From IMG/VR virus record IMGVR_UViG_3300027763_000020, positions 1-31,833 of that record: a stretch of DNA of 31,833 nt. One strand, given 5' to 3'. The notes below the pieces were generated by a model. That model saw only the letters and a program-made list of their open reading frames with translations. It did not search any database and was not told the origin of the DNA. Of the stretch, positions 1-6,920 are shown in pieces (the stretch's first letter is position 1; each line of letters starts with the position of its first letter). This DNA is from a virus. Made by a program: the position numbers and the translations under genes.

Positions 1-127
1 ACCAACACCACTTTGGATTGCCAACGAAACGCGGTGGTGCGGGCCAAGGCCTCTTTTAAGCTTCCCGGTTTCCATTGCCATACTTCATCACCCAACAAAT
101 AACGGATGGATCGGCGTTGCAAATTCC
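1..127. repeat. Terminal direct repeat, left copy (circular contig overlap)
   Basis: These 127 bases are identical to positions 31707-31833. The reading frame of the large terminase continues without a break through the junction, so the repeat is best read as the overlap left by assembling a circular or circularly permuted genome. A length of 127 is a common assembler k-mer size, which favours an assembly artefact over true phage terminal repeats. The unit genome is then 31,706 bp. Confidence 0.95.
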
Positions 128-599
128 TTTCATTGTTTGCACCCAACACCCAACATGTGTTTCCCAAAAAATGTATGGCACCGGATTTTGGGATTCCTTC
201 CGGTCCAAGCTTTGCCATTACGGCCGGTATCGATTTCCATAATGGGGCCAATCGCGTTGCCAAATGGTCATCCGCGTTGCGGTCAATATCATTTAAAATT
301 AATGTCGGGCCGGGTGCTAATATTGGAATGATGCATGATGCCGCTTCAATTTCCCATGATTTACCCGATTGCACATTTCCCAATATTCCAATTTCTTGAA
401 TTTCGGGATCAACCAAGGCCCGCAATGGTTCCGCCAACCATGGTGAATTGGTAATTCGGAATGGACCGGATTGCGGGGAATATGGAATGGATTTCACATT
501 GTGTTCCAAAAAATCCACCGGGTCCCGGTGCGGGTCCGGGGCCAACATGTCGCGTAATGTTTTTTCAAATTGTTCAATCATTGGATGCACCCATTTCAT
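1..599 (-). CDS. terL: Terminase large subunit, N-terminal part (GpA family), continues at 31706
   Basis: This is the 5' part of the large terminase, the ATPase-nuclease that drives genome packaging into proheads. I translated it by hand; the frame joins that of the 30449-31833 part through the 127-bp terminal repeat, giving about 618 residues, usual for lambda GpA-type terminases. A Walker A-like motif GNVQSGKS lies at residues 74-81 and a Walker B-like stretch LLGDE at 168-172. The start is ATG at 599, overlapping the end of terS by 26 bp. Another in-frame ATG at 614 directly follows a stop codon and would add five residues. The N-terminus is rich in Pro and Gly (residues 21-29). Family assignment is firm; the exact start is not. 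Confidence 0.9.
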   Translation of the reverse strand, partial: MKWVHPMIEQFEKTLRDMLAPDPHRDPVDFLEHNVKSIPYSPQSGPFRITNSPWLAEPLRALVDPEIQEIGILGNVQSGKSWEIEAASCIIPILAPGPTLILNDIDRNADDHLATRLAPLWKSIPAVMAKLGPEGIPKSGAIHFLGNTCWVLGANNERNLQRRSIRYLLGDEVWQWKPGSLKEALARTTAFRWQSKVVL

Positions 600-1242
600 C
601 CGAATCAAAATCATTTAAATTATCCGCCGGTGCCGATGTCGCAATTTGTTCCGTTATTGCATCAATGACATCATTTGCCGCTTGCGACCATTTGGCCAAT
701 AGCTTGTTAACTTTGTCATCAATTACCTTTAACGCGGTACCCGGCGAATCGGGATTTGCAAGGGGTGCCAATTCCATTCCCATAACCAATAAATCGGATT
801 TAATTTCCATTAATATTTTTCCAAATCTTTCCAACGCATGGATTGTTTTAATTAATTCCCTTGAATCCAATTTGCGGGCCAAGGCCTCGCGTTCAACCAC
901 CACCAATGTTTTCAAAATATGTTGGTATGTTTGGTAAAGCTTGGATTCCTCCGGCAAACCGGTATCGCGGGCCACAATGTACCGTTGTCGGGCGGCCTCT
1001 TTTAATTCGCGGTGCCGTTCAACCGTTTGTTCAAAATCATTATCCGCGGTGATCGCACCGGGCGGTAATACAATGTTTGACGGTTCAACCCGGCGGCCTT
1101 GCCTTCCCCTCAATATCCGGGCATCCCGCCATGCGGTGGCATCCTCAATGGATGTTAATGGCATGCCTTCCCGGATTAACGCCGATGCCCGCGATGGGGT
1201 GAACCCAAAATGGTCCGCAATCTGTTTGGTGGTAATTGGCAT
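574..1242 (-). CDS. terS: Terminase small subunit (Nu1-like DNA recognition protein)
   Basis: The 222-residue protein opens with a helix-turn-helix pattern (TTKQIADHFGFTPSRASALI, residues 4-23) followed by REGMP and a short wing, the layout of the lambda Nu1 DNA-binding domain, which recognises the cos region and recruits the large subunit. The middle is helical and charged (residues 70-160), as expected for oligomerisation, and the C-terminus is acidic and overlaps the start of terL, where small subunits usually contact the large one. It is the first gene of the late block, preceded by 258 bp without genes that could hold the packaging site. ATG at 1242 has no Shine-Dalgarno; the leader is A-rich (CGACAAAAAC). 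Confidence 0.8.
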   Translation of the reverse strand: MPITTKQIADHFGFTPSRASALIREGMPLTSIEDATAWRDARILRGRQGRRVEPSNIVLPPGAITADNDFEQTVERHRELKEAARQRYIVARDTGLPEESKLYQTYQHILKTLVVVEREALARKLDSRELIKTIHALERFGKILMEIKSDLLVMGMELAPLANPDSPGTALKVIDDKVNKLLAKWSQAANDVIDAITEQIATSAPADNLNDFDSDEMGASND

Positions 1243-1360
1243 GTTTTTGTCGTTTTTTGTATTTTGGCGGTTAACGGTTTTTACGGTTTTGAATTTTGTT
1301 AAAACCCGGTTATTTGGCCTTTATTTTTAGGGGTGTTGATATTTATACACAAAATGTGGC

Positions 1361-1390
1361 ATTATACCCCTTAAATCGTTTCCGTTTATT
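1361..1390 (-). promoter_or_regulatory. Candidate late promoter upstream of terS
   Basis: On the minus strand a perfect TATAAT (plus-strand 1361-1366) lies in the 258-bp gap before terS, giving a leader of about 110 nt. At the 17-bp spacing the -35 region is only ATAAAC-like, so it matches poorly. A second weaker TATAAA occurs a little downstream near 1341-1346. A good -10 with a poor -35 would suit a promoter that needs an activator, and the gene just upstream encodes an HTH protein. Without transcription data this is inference. The rest of the gap (1243-1500) has no ORF I can support and may contain the cos/packaging site. Confidence 0.4.
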
Positions 1391-1456
1391 GATAGGATTT
1401 TAACGAATGTCGCACCACATGGAAAATTAAGGCCCTTTTTCAATAGATTTCTTACC

Positions 1457-1474
1457 GGGGGTGGGGTGGGTGGG
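1457..1474 (+). other. G-quadruplex-type G-run on template strand
   Basis: Four G-runs of 5, 4, 3 and 3 separated by single T bases lie on the plus strand, 27 bp downstream of the stop of the HTH gene. Single-base loops make this one of the most stable quadruplex patterns. The plus strand is the template for all genes here, so it could stall RNA polymerase or the replication fork. Confidence 0.55.
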
Positions 1475-1500
1475 TTTAAGGCCCAAAAACATCGAATTTC

Positions 1501-2130
1501 TCATTTGCGGGTGGATTTTTTGCCGGCCGGTGGGCGTTCGGCCTTGTTAATGTTAACTAACAATTGTCTTACGCGATATATGTTAACGGTCCTTTCCGTT
1601 TCCATAAATTTGGATGGTTCCAATCCCAACCGGCGTAACAATGTCCGGCACCGGTGAGAGATCGCGGCCCGCGACAACCCATATTGTTTTCCTAATTGTG
1701 TCATGTTGGGTGGGTCCCCTTCCCCCATAACTAATCGGATTATATCACCGCGTAACCGGGCGTTGACATCCGTTGAATTGTCCAACCCTTCCAAAAGGAA
1801 ATGTATGGTGGCCCGCCATCGCACCGCAATCAATTGCATGTGCATGTCGTTGGCGTTTGGTGGTGGTGTGTCCATGTTTGCAACCACATCATTTGTAACC
1901 ACATCCTTATCCGTTTTTAATATCCGTTGCAACCATTGTGGACCGGCACCGTTTTCACCATGTGTGTGCATGTTGATTGGTGTATCATCCATAACACCGC
2001 GGGCCAACGCGGAATCGGAATCACTAATGTTTGATGGGTTGAATGCACCGGATGCAATAAGCTTACGGCGTTCATCATCCGTTAAATTTTTCCACCATCG
2101 GCGGTATTCAATGTTTAATTTGTTGGCCAC
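1501..2130 (-). CDS. HTH protein, sigma-region-4-like; candidate late-gene regulator
   Basis: The 209-residue protein has a clear HTH near residues 140-170 (motif LGKQYGLSRAAISHRCRTLL) of the sigma-70 region-4/LuxR style, followed by a basic C-terminal tail (PPAGKKSTRK). The N-terminal half contains a charged stretch (WKNLTDDERRKL) and a low-complexity linker rich in Asp, Asn and Met. Translation starts at GTG (2130), overlapping the upstream gene by 16 bp. Its place as the last gene before the late promoter region and terS is where late-transcription regulators sit in many phages, so I infer a role in switching on the late block. It is not a complete sigma factor: I see no region 2. It could alternatively be a packaging or replication accessory protein. 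Confidence 0.6.
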   Translation of the reverse strand: MANKLNIEYRRWWKNLTDDERRKLIASGAFNPSNISDSDSALARGVMDDTPINMHTHGENGAGPQWLQRILKTDKDVVTNDVVANMDTPPPNANDMHMQLIAVRWRATIHFLLEGLDNSTDVNARLRGDIIRLVMGEGDPPNMTQLGKQYGLSRAAISHRCRTLLRRLGLEPSKFMETERTVNIYRVRQLLVNINKAERPPAGKKSTRK

Positions 2131-2519
2131 TCATTCGCATCATTAACATTTTTATTCACATTGCAACGCATCGATGTATTTGGGTTACAATGGTTTGTCC
2201 AACAACCGGTTTCATCATCATATTTTAACAACCCATGTTTAATTAATTTGGCAATGAATGAATCGGGTTTACGGTGATCATGTGGTGAAAGGAAACCCAA
2301 TATGCGTTCCCGCATTTCAGCTTTGGACATTTGGACCGGGAATGATTTGAATTGGTTAATCAATTTTTCCCGGCGATCCATTGCGGACCGTACGGATTGT
2401 TTGTTTCCGGATTGGGACCGTTTCAACATGTAATCCCGGTTTGATTCCCATTTTTCCTTTAACTTCAATTTTTGTTTAATCGATTTTAACGGCCCTAATT
2501 TTTTATATTTACGCGGCAT
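2115..2519 (-). CDS. Small basic protein, possibly DNA-binding, unknown
   Basis: This 134-residue protein was not recognised. The N-terminus is strongly basic (MPRKYKKLGPLKSIKQKLKL), which suggests nucleic-acid binding. A segment at about 65-98 (KAEMRERILGFL to IAKLIKHGLLKYD) reads like a winged-helix half, with helices and a possible wing ending in CWTNHC. The C-terminus is rich in Asn and overlaps the start of the HTH protein gene by 16 bp, so the two are probably translated together. The start is ATG at 2519, with leader AAACAAACCA and no Shine-Dalgarno. The 231-bp region in front holds palindromes and a G-run, so this gene probably begins a new transcript or follows a regulated pause site. 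Confidence 0.6.
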   Translation of the reverse strand: MPRKYKKLGPLKSIKQKLKLKEKWESNRDYMLKRSQSGNKQSVRSAMDRREKLINQFKSFPVQMSKAEMRERILGFLSPHDHRKPDSFIAKLIKHGLLKYDDETGCWTNHCNPNTSMRCNVNKNVNDANEWPTN

Positions 2520-2578
2520 TGGTTTGTTTTTTCGTTGTGGTTAAATTGCGGGTGTATTTTGAAACACAATCATTACGG

Positions 2579-2597
2579 CCCAACCGTTAGGGTTGGG
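2579..2597. repeat. Small inverted repeat (7-bp stem)
   Basis: CCCAACC and GGTTGGG flank a five-base GTTAG loop in the non-coding gap 2520-2750. Neither strand shows a following T-run, so it does not look like an intrinsic terminator. It lies about 20 bp from the larger palindrome and may be part of the same regulatory or origin region. Confidence 0.55.
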
Positions 2598-2617
2598 TGT
2601 AGTAATGTATTGTGTGT

Positions 2618-2652
2618 GTTGTATTTCCATGTCTAAAAGACATGGATACAAC
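2618..2652. repeat. Long inverted repeat in non-coding gap
   Basis: The arms GTTGTAT-TT-CCATGTCT and AGACATGG-ATACAAC pair over 15 bp with a single two-base bulge and a three-base AAA loop. It lies in the 231-bp gap between the replicative ATPase gene and the 2115-2519 gene. There is no U-run on either side. It may be an operator for a dimeric regulator, an RNase III-type processing site in the transcript, or part of a replication origin. Confidence 0.7.
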
Positions 2653-2661
2653 ACTATGTAC

Positions 2662-2682
2662 CGTCATAAGCATCGTCATAAG
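2662..2682. repeat. Tandem 9-mer repeat (two copies, 12-bp period)
   Basis: CGTCATAAG occurs at 2662-2670 and again at 2674-2682, separated by CAT. Two copies about one helical turn apart next to a palindrome resemble iterons or a protein-binding pair. Only two copies are present, so an origin role is speculative. Confidence 0.5.
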
Positions 2683-2720
2683 TAGAATCATCGAAACGGC
2701 CATTTTTTCGTTTTTGCGGT

Positions 2721-2742
2721 GGGGGTGGGGTGGGGATTGGGG
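2721..2742 (+). other. G-quadruplex-type G-run on template strand
   Basis: Four runs of at least four G (5, 4, 4, 4) with loops T, T and ATT lie on the plus strand nine bases beyond the stop codon of the replicative ATPase gene. It resembles the run at 1457-1474 in position and strand. Confidence 0.55.
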
Positions 2743-2750
2743 TGGTTGTA

Positions 2751-4085
2751 TCAACCGTACGCCAAACCCCCATTGCCGGGCTTGCGGGACCCCTTTACGG
2801 TGGCATTGGCATTATCGGATGCCGATTCCATTTCCGGGCGTTGGCATTGTTCCCATTTGATAACCCCGCGTATTGGGGAATGCCGAATGTATATTTCCCC
2901 GGATGGGGTGCCATATTCATTTAACATACCGGCCCGGTTACGGCGTTTGGTTAACCCAAATTTGAATACCGGGGCATCGCCGGGGCATCGCACCAAATAG
3001 GATGATTCGCGGAAAAAATTAGCAAGCTCACTTGAACCAATATATTGATATGCCGCATCCTGTACGGTTTGGCCATCCTTGTCCGCTTTGGATTTTGGTT
3101 TGCCGGTGTGGTGTACGCATATCAACACAACGCCGGTTTCGTTTAATATGGGTTGGATTATACCGCGTAGGAAATGGGATGTTTCTTGTTGGTCGGATAT
3201 ATCGATTCCCGCAAATGCCAACAATGGATCGATGTAAACGATTGCCGGTTTGTGTTGGGCGATTAATTGTTTCAGTAGCCGGCCAAATATTTCCCCGGTG
3301 GCCACCGCTTCCCGGTATATCACCATGTTGTTTTTCAAATCATCCTTTTCAAATTCGGACAGATTTAAACCCGCACAACAATCTTGATAGGATTCGCTAC
3401 AATCACCCCGGTCGTTTTCCGCTTGTATCATCAATGTCTTTAATGGGCGGATTGGCTTGATGCCAAAAAAATTACGGCCAAGGCACCATGTGATGGCGGC
3501 CATCATGGCCAAAGCTGATTTACCGGAACCCGCTTGCCCACTAAATAACATTGAACCGCCGCGGCATAACCAACGGTTTCCCAATATGTTGTCGGGATCG
3601 TTGTTCCGGTCGAATGACATTAAATCTTCTAACGGCATCAATTGTGGTCCGGTGGATTTGCGGTCATTGTGGATTGTCTCAATGGCCATCAACCCCATGG
3701 CCGCAACCGAATCGGGATGGGCCGATGGGTCCGATGCGATGGATTCCATTTGTTTGGCCACCGCGGATATCCGGCGTAACTTGGATGTGCGTTTGATTGA
3801 TTCCGCCCAATGTGGATTCAACATGGTGAACCCGGTGCCGGAAACAATTTCATTTACATAATACAATTCAACGGCGGAACCATTGGATTTCAATTGTTGG
3901 CCAACGGTGATTTCATCCGGTACCACCCCGCTGGTGGTTAACGCGTAAATGGCCCCGGCAATGTCTTGATGTTTTGGTTCATAGAAATCGGACGGCAACA
4001 ATGGATCGGGTAACCCGCCGCCATCGCGGATGATTGTACCCAATAGGAATCTTTCCGCGTCCAATGCGGATGGTAATTCGGACAT
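2751..4085 (-). CDS. Replicative ATPase: DnaB-N-like domain plus RecA/RepA-type helicase core
   Basis: The 444-residue protein is likely the phage replication ATPase. Residues 1-110 follow the pattern of the DnaB N-terminal helical domain (SALDAERFLLGTIIRD, then DFYEPKHQDIAGAIYAL). A RecA-like core of the AAA_25/RepA type follows: Walker A GQAGSGKS at 183-190, Walker B IVYIDPLLAF with Asp286, and VHHTGKPK near 330 matching the sensor motif of hexameric helicases. The C-terminus is Gly- and Asn-rich. It lies in the middle of the early block with dNMP kinase, SSB-like protein and recombinases. I see no separate primase or polymerase, so host enzymes are probably recruited. ATG at 4085. Confidence 0.85.
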   Translation of the reverse strand: MSELPSALDAERFLLGTIIRDGGGLPDPLLPSDFYEPKHQDIAGAIYALTTSGVVPDEITVGQQLKSNGSAVELYYVNEIVSGTGFTMLNPHWAESIKRTSKLRRISAVAKQMESIASDPSAHPDSVAAMGLMAIETIHNDRKSTGPQLMPLEDLMSFDRNNDPDNILGNRWLCRGGSMLFSGQAGSGKSALAMMAAITWCLGRNFFGIKPIRPLKTLMIQAENDRGDCSESYQDCCAGLNLSEFEKDDLKNNMVIYREAVATGEIFGRLLKQLIAQHKPAIVYIDPLLAFAGIDISDQQETSHFLRGIIQPILNETGVVLICVHHTGKPKSKADKDGQTVQDAAYQYIGSSELANFFRESSYLVRCPGDAPVFKFGLTKRRNRAGMLNEYGTPSGEIYIRHSPIRGVIKWEQCQRPEMESASDNANATVKGSRKPGNGGLAYG

Positions 4086-4093
4086 GGCTGATA

Positions 4094-4198
4094 TTAGTTA
4101 TTGAGGAAACGGTAAATCGCCGGGCCAAAGCTGGACAAGGCAATGTTATATCCGATGGCCAAGGCCAATATGATGATAATGTGTGTTATGGTTTTCAT
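4094..4198 (-). CDS. 34-aa membrane peptide
   Basis: A short reading frame begins MKTITHIIIILALAIGYNIA and ends YRFLNN. It has a hydrophobic stretch of about 17 residues that could be a membrane helix or a signal sequence. It fills the gap between its neighbours tightly (stop nine bases before the replicase ATG), and its start context AAAAACC-ATG is the same as that of real genes nearby. Function unknown. Confidence 0.5.
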   Translation of the reverse strand: MKTITHIIIILALAIGYNIALSSFGPAIYRFLNN

Positions 4199-4207
4199 GG
4201 TTTTTGA

Positions 4208-4468
4208 TTAGGAAATTTTTAAAGCTTTAAATATGATCGCATGGTGGGCATCGGACATCCCATCCAATTCCAACCCGGCCTTGATGAACATGTGATGTAC
4301 CCGGCGGCGTTGGACAAACGATGCATCGCGTAAATAATGTTTATATTCAAGATTCCAATAAAATGCCACGCCCATGTAATCCGGGGTGCCAATAAAATTG
4401 TAATCGGTGGCAACGATGGCATCAAATGCCGGGTGGGTGTAAATGTTAATTGATATTATTTTTCGCAT
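4208..4468 (-). CDS. Hypothetical protein, 86 aa
   Basis: Not recognised. The sequence mixes a beta-like first half (IISINIYTHPAFDAIVATDY) with a helical, charged second half rich in His and Arg (QRRRVHHMF, DAHHAIIFKALK). Six or so His residues are notable but form no motif I know. It sits in a run of small early genes, ATG at 4468 with leader ATTAATCACC, five bases after the upstream stop. Possibly a small host-takeover protein, but that is guesswork from position. Confidence 0.5.
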   Translation of the reverse strand: MRKIISINIYTHPAFDAIVATDYNFIGTPDYMGVAFYWNLEYKHYLRDASFVQRRRVHHMFIKAGLELDGMSDAHHAIIFKALKIS

Positions 4469-4473
4469 GGTGA

Positions 4474-4806
4474 TTAATTATTTTGGTTAACGACATCCAA
4501 GGCCCGGTCGATTAAAAATGTTTCATCGGCATTTTTTTGATTCCAAATATAGTAAACGCGGTTTTTCCAATCCGTTTTACATTCAACAAAATTCCGTAAC
4601 GCATCAACGCATTCGGCAATCGCACGATCGCGGGCGTTGTCATATTCGGACCATATTTTAGATTCATATAATTCATCCGCTAAATCGCGAATGTTTTTAT
4701 CGGCGGCGGCCATTGCCGTTTCGGATTTGTAAACGCGTTTGTACGCGTCCAAAAACGATTGGGCGGATTTGATTACTTCCGGTTGGGTATGTGATGGTGT
4801 ATGCAT
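4474..4806 (-). CDS. Hypothetical helical protein, 110 aa
   Basis: Not recognised. It is almost wholly alpha-helical and charged (SAQSFLDAYKRVYKSET, then NIRDLADELYESKIWSEYDNARDRAIAEC), ending in VVNQNN. I chose ATG at 4806 rather than ATG at 4836, because a TTGACA-N18-TATGGT promoter lies at 4825-4854 and its start point near 4818 would fall after the upstream ATG. The result is a very short leader of about 12 nt ending AAAAAACC-ATG. It is the first gene of the transcript that runs to the replicase. Confidence 0.55.
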   Translation of the reverse strand: MHTPSHTQPEVIKSAQSFLDAYKRVYKSETAMAAADKNIRDLADELYESKIWSEYDNARDRAIAECVDALRNFVECKTDWKNRVYYIWNQKNADETFLIDRALDVVNQNN

Positions 4807-4824
4807 GGTTTTTTGATTTCCCCA

Positions 4825-4854
4825 ACCATAGGACATGGGTGCCTAATCTGTCAA
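4825..4854 (-). promoter_or_regulatory. Promoter for the replicase-proximal genes
   Basis: On the minus strand, a perfect -35 TTGACA (plus 4849-4854) is followed after 18 bp by TATGGT (plus 4825-4830). Predicted transcription starts about 12 nt before ATG 4806. The inverted repeat at 4854-4868 touches the -35, suggesting regulation. Confidence 0.5.
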
Positions 4855-4868
4855 TCAATATAATTGAT
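4854..4868. promoter_or_regulatory. Operator-like inverted repeat
   Basis: ATCAAT-ATA-ATTGAT is a perfect 6-3-6 palindrome abutting the -35 box of the 4825-4854 promoter. The gene immediately upstream (4895-5158) encodes a small winged-helix-like protein that could bind here. Binding is inferred from position and symmetry only. Confidence 0.4.
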
Positions 4869-4894
4869 AAGCCCCAACCCCTATTAAATGTGGG

Positions 4895-5158
4895 TTACTT
4901 GCCTTTACCAACCGGGCCAAAATGGATCATGGATGTTGGGAACCCATTAACCGGGACGCGATAACGCCGGGTTTCAAATATACCCCCATCAATCATTTTT
5001 TGCAAAACACGCCGGCAATACCGTTCATCATAATTCCATTTTTTTGCCCATAGCTTGGCCGGCATAAAATCCTTGGGTGGTTGTTCCGCCATGTTGTGTA
5101 ACGAAACAATAAATTTCCGTAAATGCGGACATGTAATTTTTTGTTTCCGGTTTCTCAT
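4895..5158 (-). CDS. Small winged-helix-like protein, candidate early regulator
   Basis: The 87-residue protein is basic at its start (MRNRKQKITCPHLRKFI) and contains a pattern AKLWAKKWNYDERYCRRVLQKM, then GIFETRRYRV, that fits a winged helix: a recognition helix followed by a two-strand wing. It is flanked by two operator-like inverted repeats, one at 5182-5205 before it and one at 4854-4868 after it, both overlapping promoter-like elements. I infer a regulator controlling its own transcript and the next one. It could instead be a replication-initiation accessory protein. ATG at 5158 lies about 10 nt from the predicted start of transcription. Confidence 0.5.
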   Translation of the reverse strand: MRNRKQKITCPHLRKFIVSLHNMAEQPPKDFMPAKLWAKKWNYDERYCRRVLQKMIDGGIFETRRYRVPVNGFPTSMIHFGPVGKGK

Positions 5159-5174
5159 TTGTTAATTTTTTGGC

Positions 5175-5205
5175 ATATTAATTTACAAACCAAAAGTTAT
5201 GTAAA
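5175..5205 (-). promoter_or_regulatory. Promoter with overlapping inverted repeat
   Basis: TTTACA and TGTAAA form an inverted repeat with a 12-bp centre (5182-5187 and 5200-5205). The 5200-5205 arm also serves as a -35-like TTTACA for a TAATAT -10 (plus 5175-5180) at a rather long 19-bp spacing. The symmetric site covers the spacer, as in autoregulated phage promoters. Confidence 0.4.
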
Positions 5206-5216
5206 CTAATTTTAAA

Positions 5217-5990
5217 TCATTTAGGATTCCAAACCTTCAATTCCGTTTGCCAAACCCATTTGTTGGATTTGCCCACCTTGTGAATCAACCAACATTTCCA
5301 ATCATCCCCATCCACCCATCCGGCCGCCCATCCCGATCCCCACCGCGATGTGGCCAATCGATGTGATGCATATGACATGGCATCCTTTACACAAAGACAT
5401 CCCGCGGAATACGCGGCACCGCCACCATGTTTTTGTAAATTAACTTGTTCCAACCGGTGAATGTGTCCCATCACAACACCACCACCGTTGGATGCGTAAT
5501 GGCTTCCTTGTTGCATCACCGCGTTTGAACCATGGGCATAACCATGTATGAAGGCCATTGGCCCCAACCGGTACACCCCATGTTCCGCATGGTACGGTAA
5601 AATTGTTTTACAACCGGCCTTCCGGGCAACGCCTATAATTTTTGCCTTAATAGCTTCCGCACCAACGCGGTCCGTTTCCTTGGATGCCATTGAAATTGTA
5701 TTGTCCAAACGGTGTTCATGGTTTCCCCATAACCACACATCGGGTTTATAACGGGTTAAAAATTGGCATCCGGAATCGATATCGGCCTGTAATGATTCCG
5801 CTTGTTCCGATTGTCCGGCCCCCATCCGTAAGCTTCTAAAATCAAAATTATCGCCCAAGCTAATACGCACATGTGGTTTAAAATCCTTAATGTATTCAAA
5901 CAATGCATCCACCGCACCATTGCCATTACCCCAATCGGCAAGATCACCATGCGAATCCCCGGCCGCAATCCATTTAATTGGTTTTCCCAT
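5217..5990 (-). CDS. Calcineurin-like metallophosphoesterase
   Basis: The 257-residue protein carries the ordered metal-binding motifs of the calcineurin-like phosphoesterase superfamily: GDSHGD at 11-16, GDNFD at 46-50, GNHEHR at 89-94, a late His in FIHGYAHG near 149, and GHIHRL at 175-180. Such enzymes hydrolyse phosphomono- or phosphodiesters with two metal ions. Phage members include nucleases, phosphatases and cyclic nucleotide or RNA-end enzymes; the substrate cannot be told from the sequence. It is three bases downstream of the 5993-6310 gene and close to the dNMP kinase, so a nucleotide or nucleic-acid substrate is plausible. The C-terminus is Trp-rich (WKCWLIHKVGKSNKWVWQ). Confidence 0.85.
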   Translation of the reverse strand: MGKPIKWIAAGDSHGDLADWGNGNGAVDALFEYIKDFKPHVRISLGDNFDFRSLRMGAGQSEQAESLQADIDSGCQFLTRYKPDVWLWGNHEHRLDNTISMASKETDRVGAEAIKAKIIGVARKAGCKTILPYHAEHGVYRLGPMAFIHGYAHGSNAVMQQGSHYASNGGGVVMGHIHRLEQVNLQKHGGGAAYSAGCLCVKDAMSYASHRLATSRWGSGWAAGWVDGDDWKCWLIHKVGKSNKWVWQTELKVWNPK

Positions 5991-5992
5991 GG

Positions 5993-6310
5993 TTAATCAA
6001 TAAATAGGGAATGCGTAAAATGCCCCTTGGGTAATTTGTGGCCGGATTTTTTTTGAAATTTAATTCCTAACCGGTTGGAATAATTACCCAAATCATCCTC
6101 TAACATCCGCATCATTTTTGCGGTGTTTCGGAATGTCATGCCAAGGCGGGCCGCTTCCCGGATTTGTGCAAACGCGGTTTGTTCCGATGATCCATGGCCA
6201 CCGCCTTCACATTGCAATAAAAACACCGCCCGGTACGGATTGATTTTTAACATTTGAATGTTCCGTTCAATGTCGGCATATGGCAATTTTTTAATCAAAT
6301 GACAAACCAT
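5993..6310 (-). CDS. Hypothetical protein, 105 aa
   Basis: Not recognised. The N-terminal half is helical (DIERNIQMLKINPYRAVFLLQ), followed by a Gly/His/Ser turn (CEGGGHGSSEQTAF), a helical segment with HTH-like spacing (AQIREAARLGMTFRNTAKMM) and a basic C-terminus with HKLPKGHFTHS. The helical segment might bind DNA, but the fit to a known HTH is weak. It lies between the dNMP kinase and the phosphoesterase with gaps of five and two bases, so it is part of the same transcript. ATG at 6310. Confidence 0.55.
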   Translation of the reverse strand: MVCHLIKKLPYADIERNIQMLKINPYRAVFLLQCEGGGHGSSEQTAFAQIREAARLGMTFRNTAKMMRMLEDDLGNYSNRLGIKFQKKSGHKLPKGHFTHSLFID

Positions 6311-6315
6311 GATGG

Positions 6316-6909
6316 TTAAGACATTAAAACATTTTTAACAAAATCGGTACCCATGTCGCGTACGGAATCGGCATCGTTTTGTTTAAAATAAAATTCATAA
6401 TCGCATGCCATTTGCCGGCGGATTTCCGCGATGGATAAAGCTTCCTCCTCATTGGCCGCGAATATGCCGATGGTTTCAATCCAAACGGTTACCACATTGT
6501 ATTGCGGTAAATCGGCCTTAATGCATTGATATTCGTTTAAATACCGCCAATCGGTAATCACAATATGTTTTCCGCTGGTTGATATCGAAATTAATTGGTC
6601 AATCAATCGGTTGGCAAACACATCGGCATCCATGGATCGGGCAAATTTACCAATCGCAACCAATACATTGCGGTGTTTGTTTTTAAATTTTTCATCCCAA
6701 AACCCAACCCCGGAATGTTCATTATGGTTTTGGTAATTCCACAAATCCAATTTTTGGATGATGGTGTTGGCAACGGTTTTGATGGGGGCCGCCAATGAAT
6801 GTGTTAAGTAATCGCGGTTACCATATTGCATCCCATTGGCAAATGTGTCTTTGCCGGCCCGCGAATACCCGCACAACAATACCAAATTCGGTTTTTTATT
6901 TTGTTCCAT
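6316..6909 (-). CDS. Deoxynucleoside monophosphate kinase-like P-loop protein
   Basis: The 197-residue protein starts with a P-loop LLCGYSRAGKDTFA (residues 11-24); the GKDT variant with Asp after Lys is typical of phage dNMP kinases such as T4 gp1 and related enzymes. LAAPIKTVAN (about 38-47) and GKFARSMDADVFANRL (about 87-102) match the lid and substrate regions of this family, and VITDWRYLNEY (about 116-126) fits its D-x-R motif. It would phosphorylate dNMPs, including modified ones, to supply dNTPs for replication. It lies just downstream of the SSB-like gene. The family call is good; substrate specificity is unknown. Confidence 0.75.
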   Translation of the reverse strand: MEQNKKPNLVLLCGYSRAGKDTFANGMQYGNRDYLTHSLAAPIKTVANTIIQKLDLWNYQNHNEHSGVGFWDEKFKNKHRNVLVAIGKFARSMDADVFANRLIDQLISISTSGKHIVITDWRYLNEYQCIKADLPQYNVVTVWIETIGIFAANEEEALSIAEIRRQMACDYEFYFKQNDADSVRDMGTDFVKNVLMS

Positions 6910-6920
6910 TGGGGTGGTAA

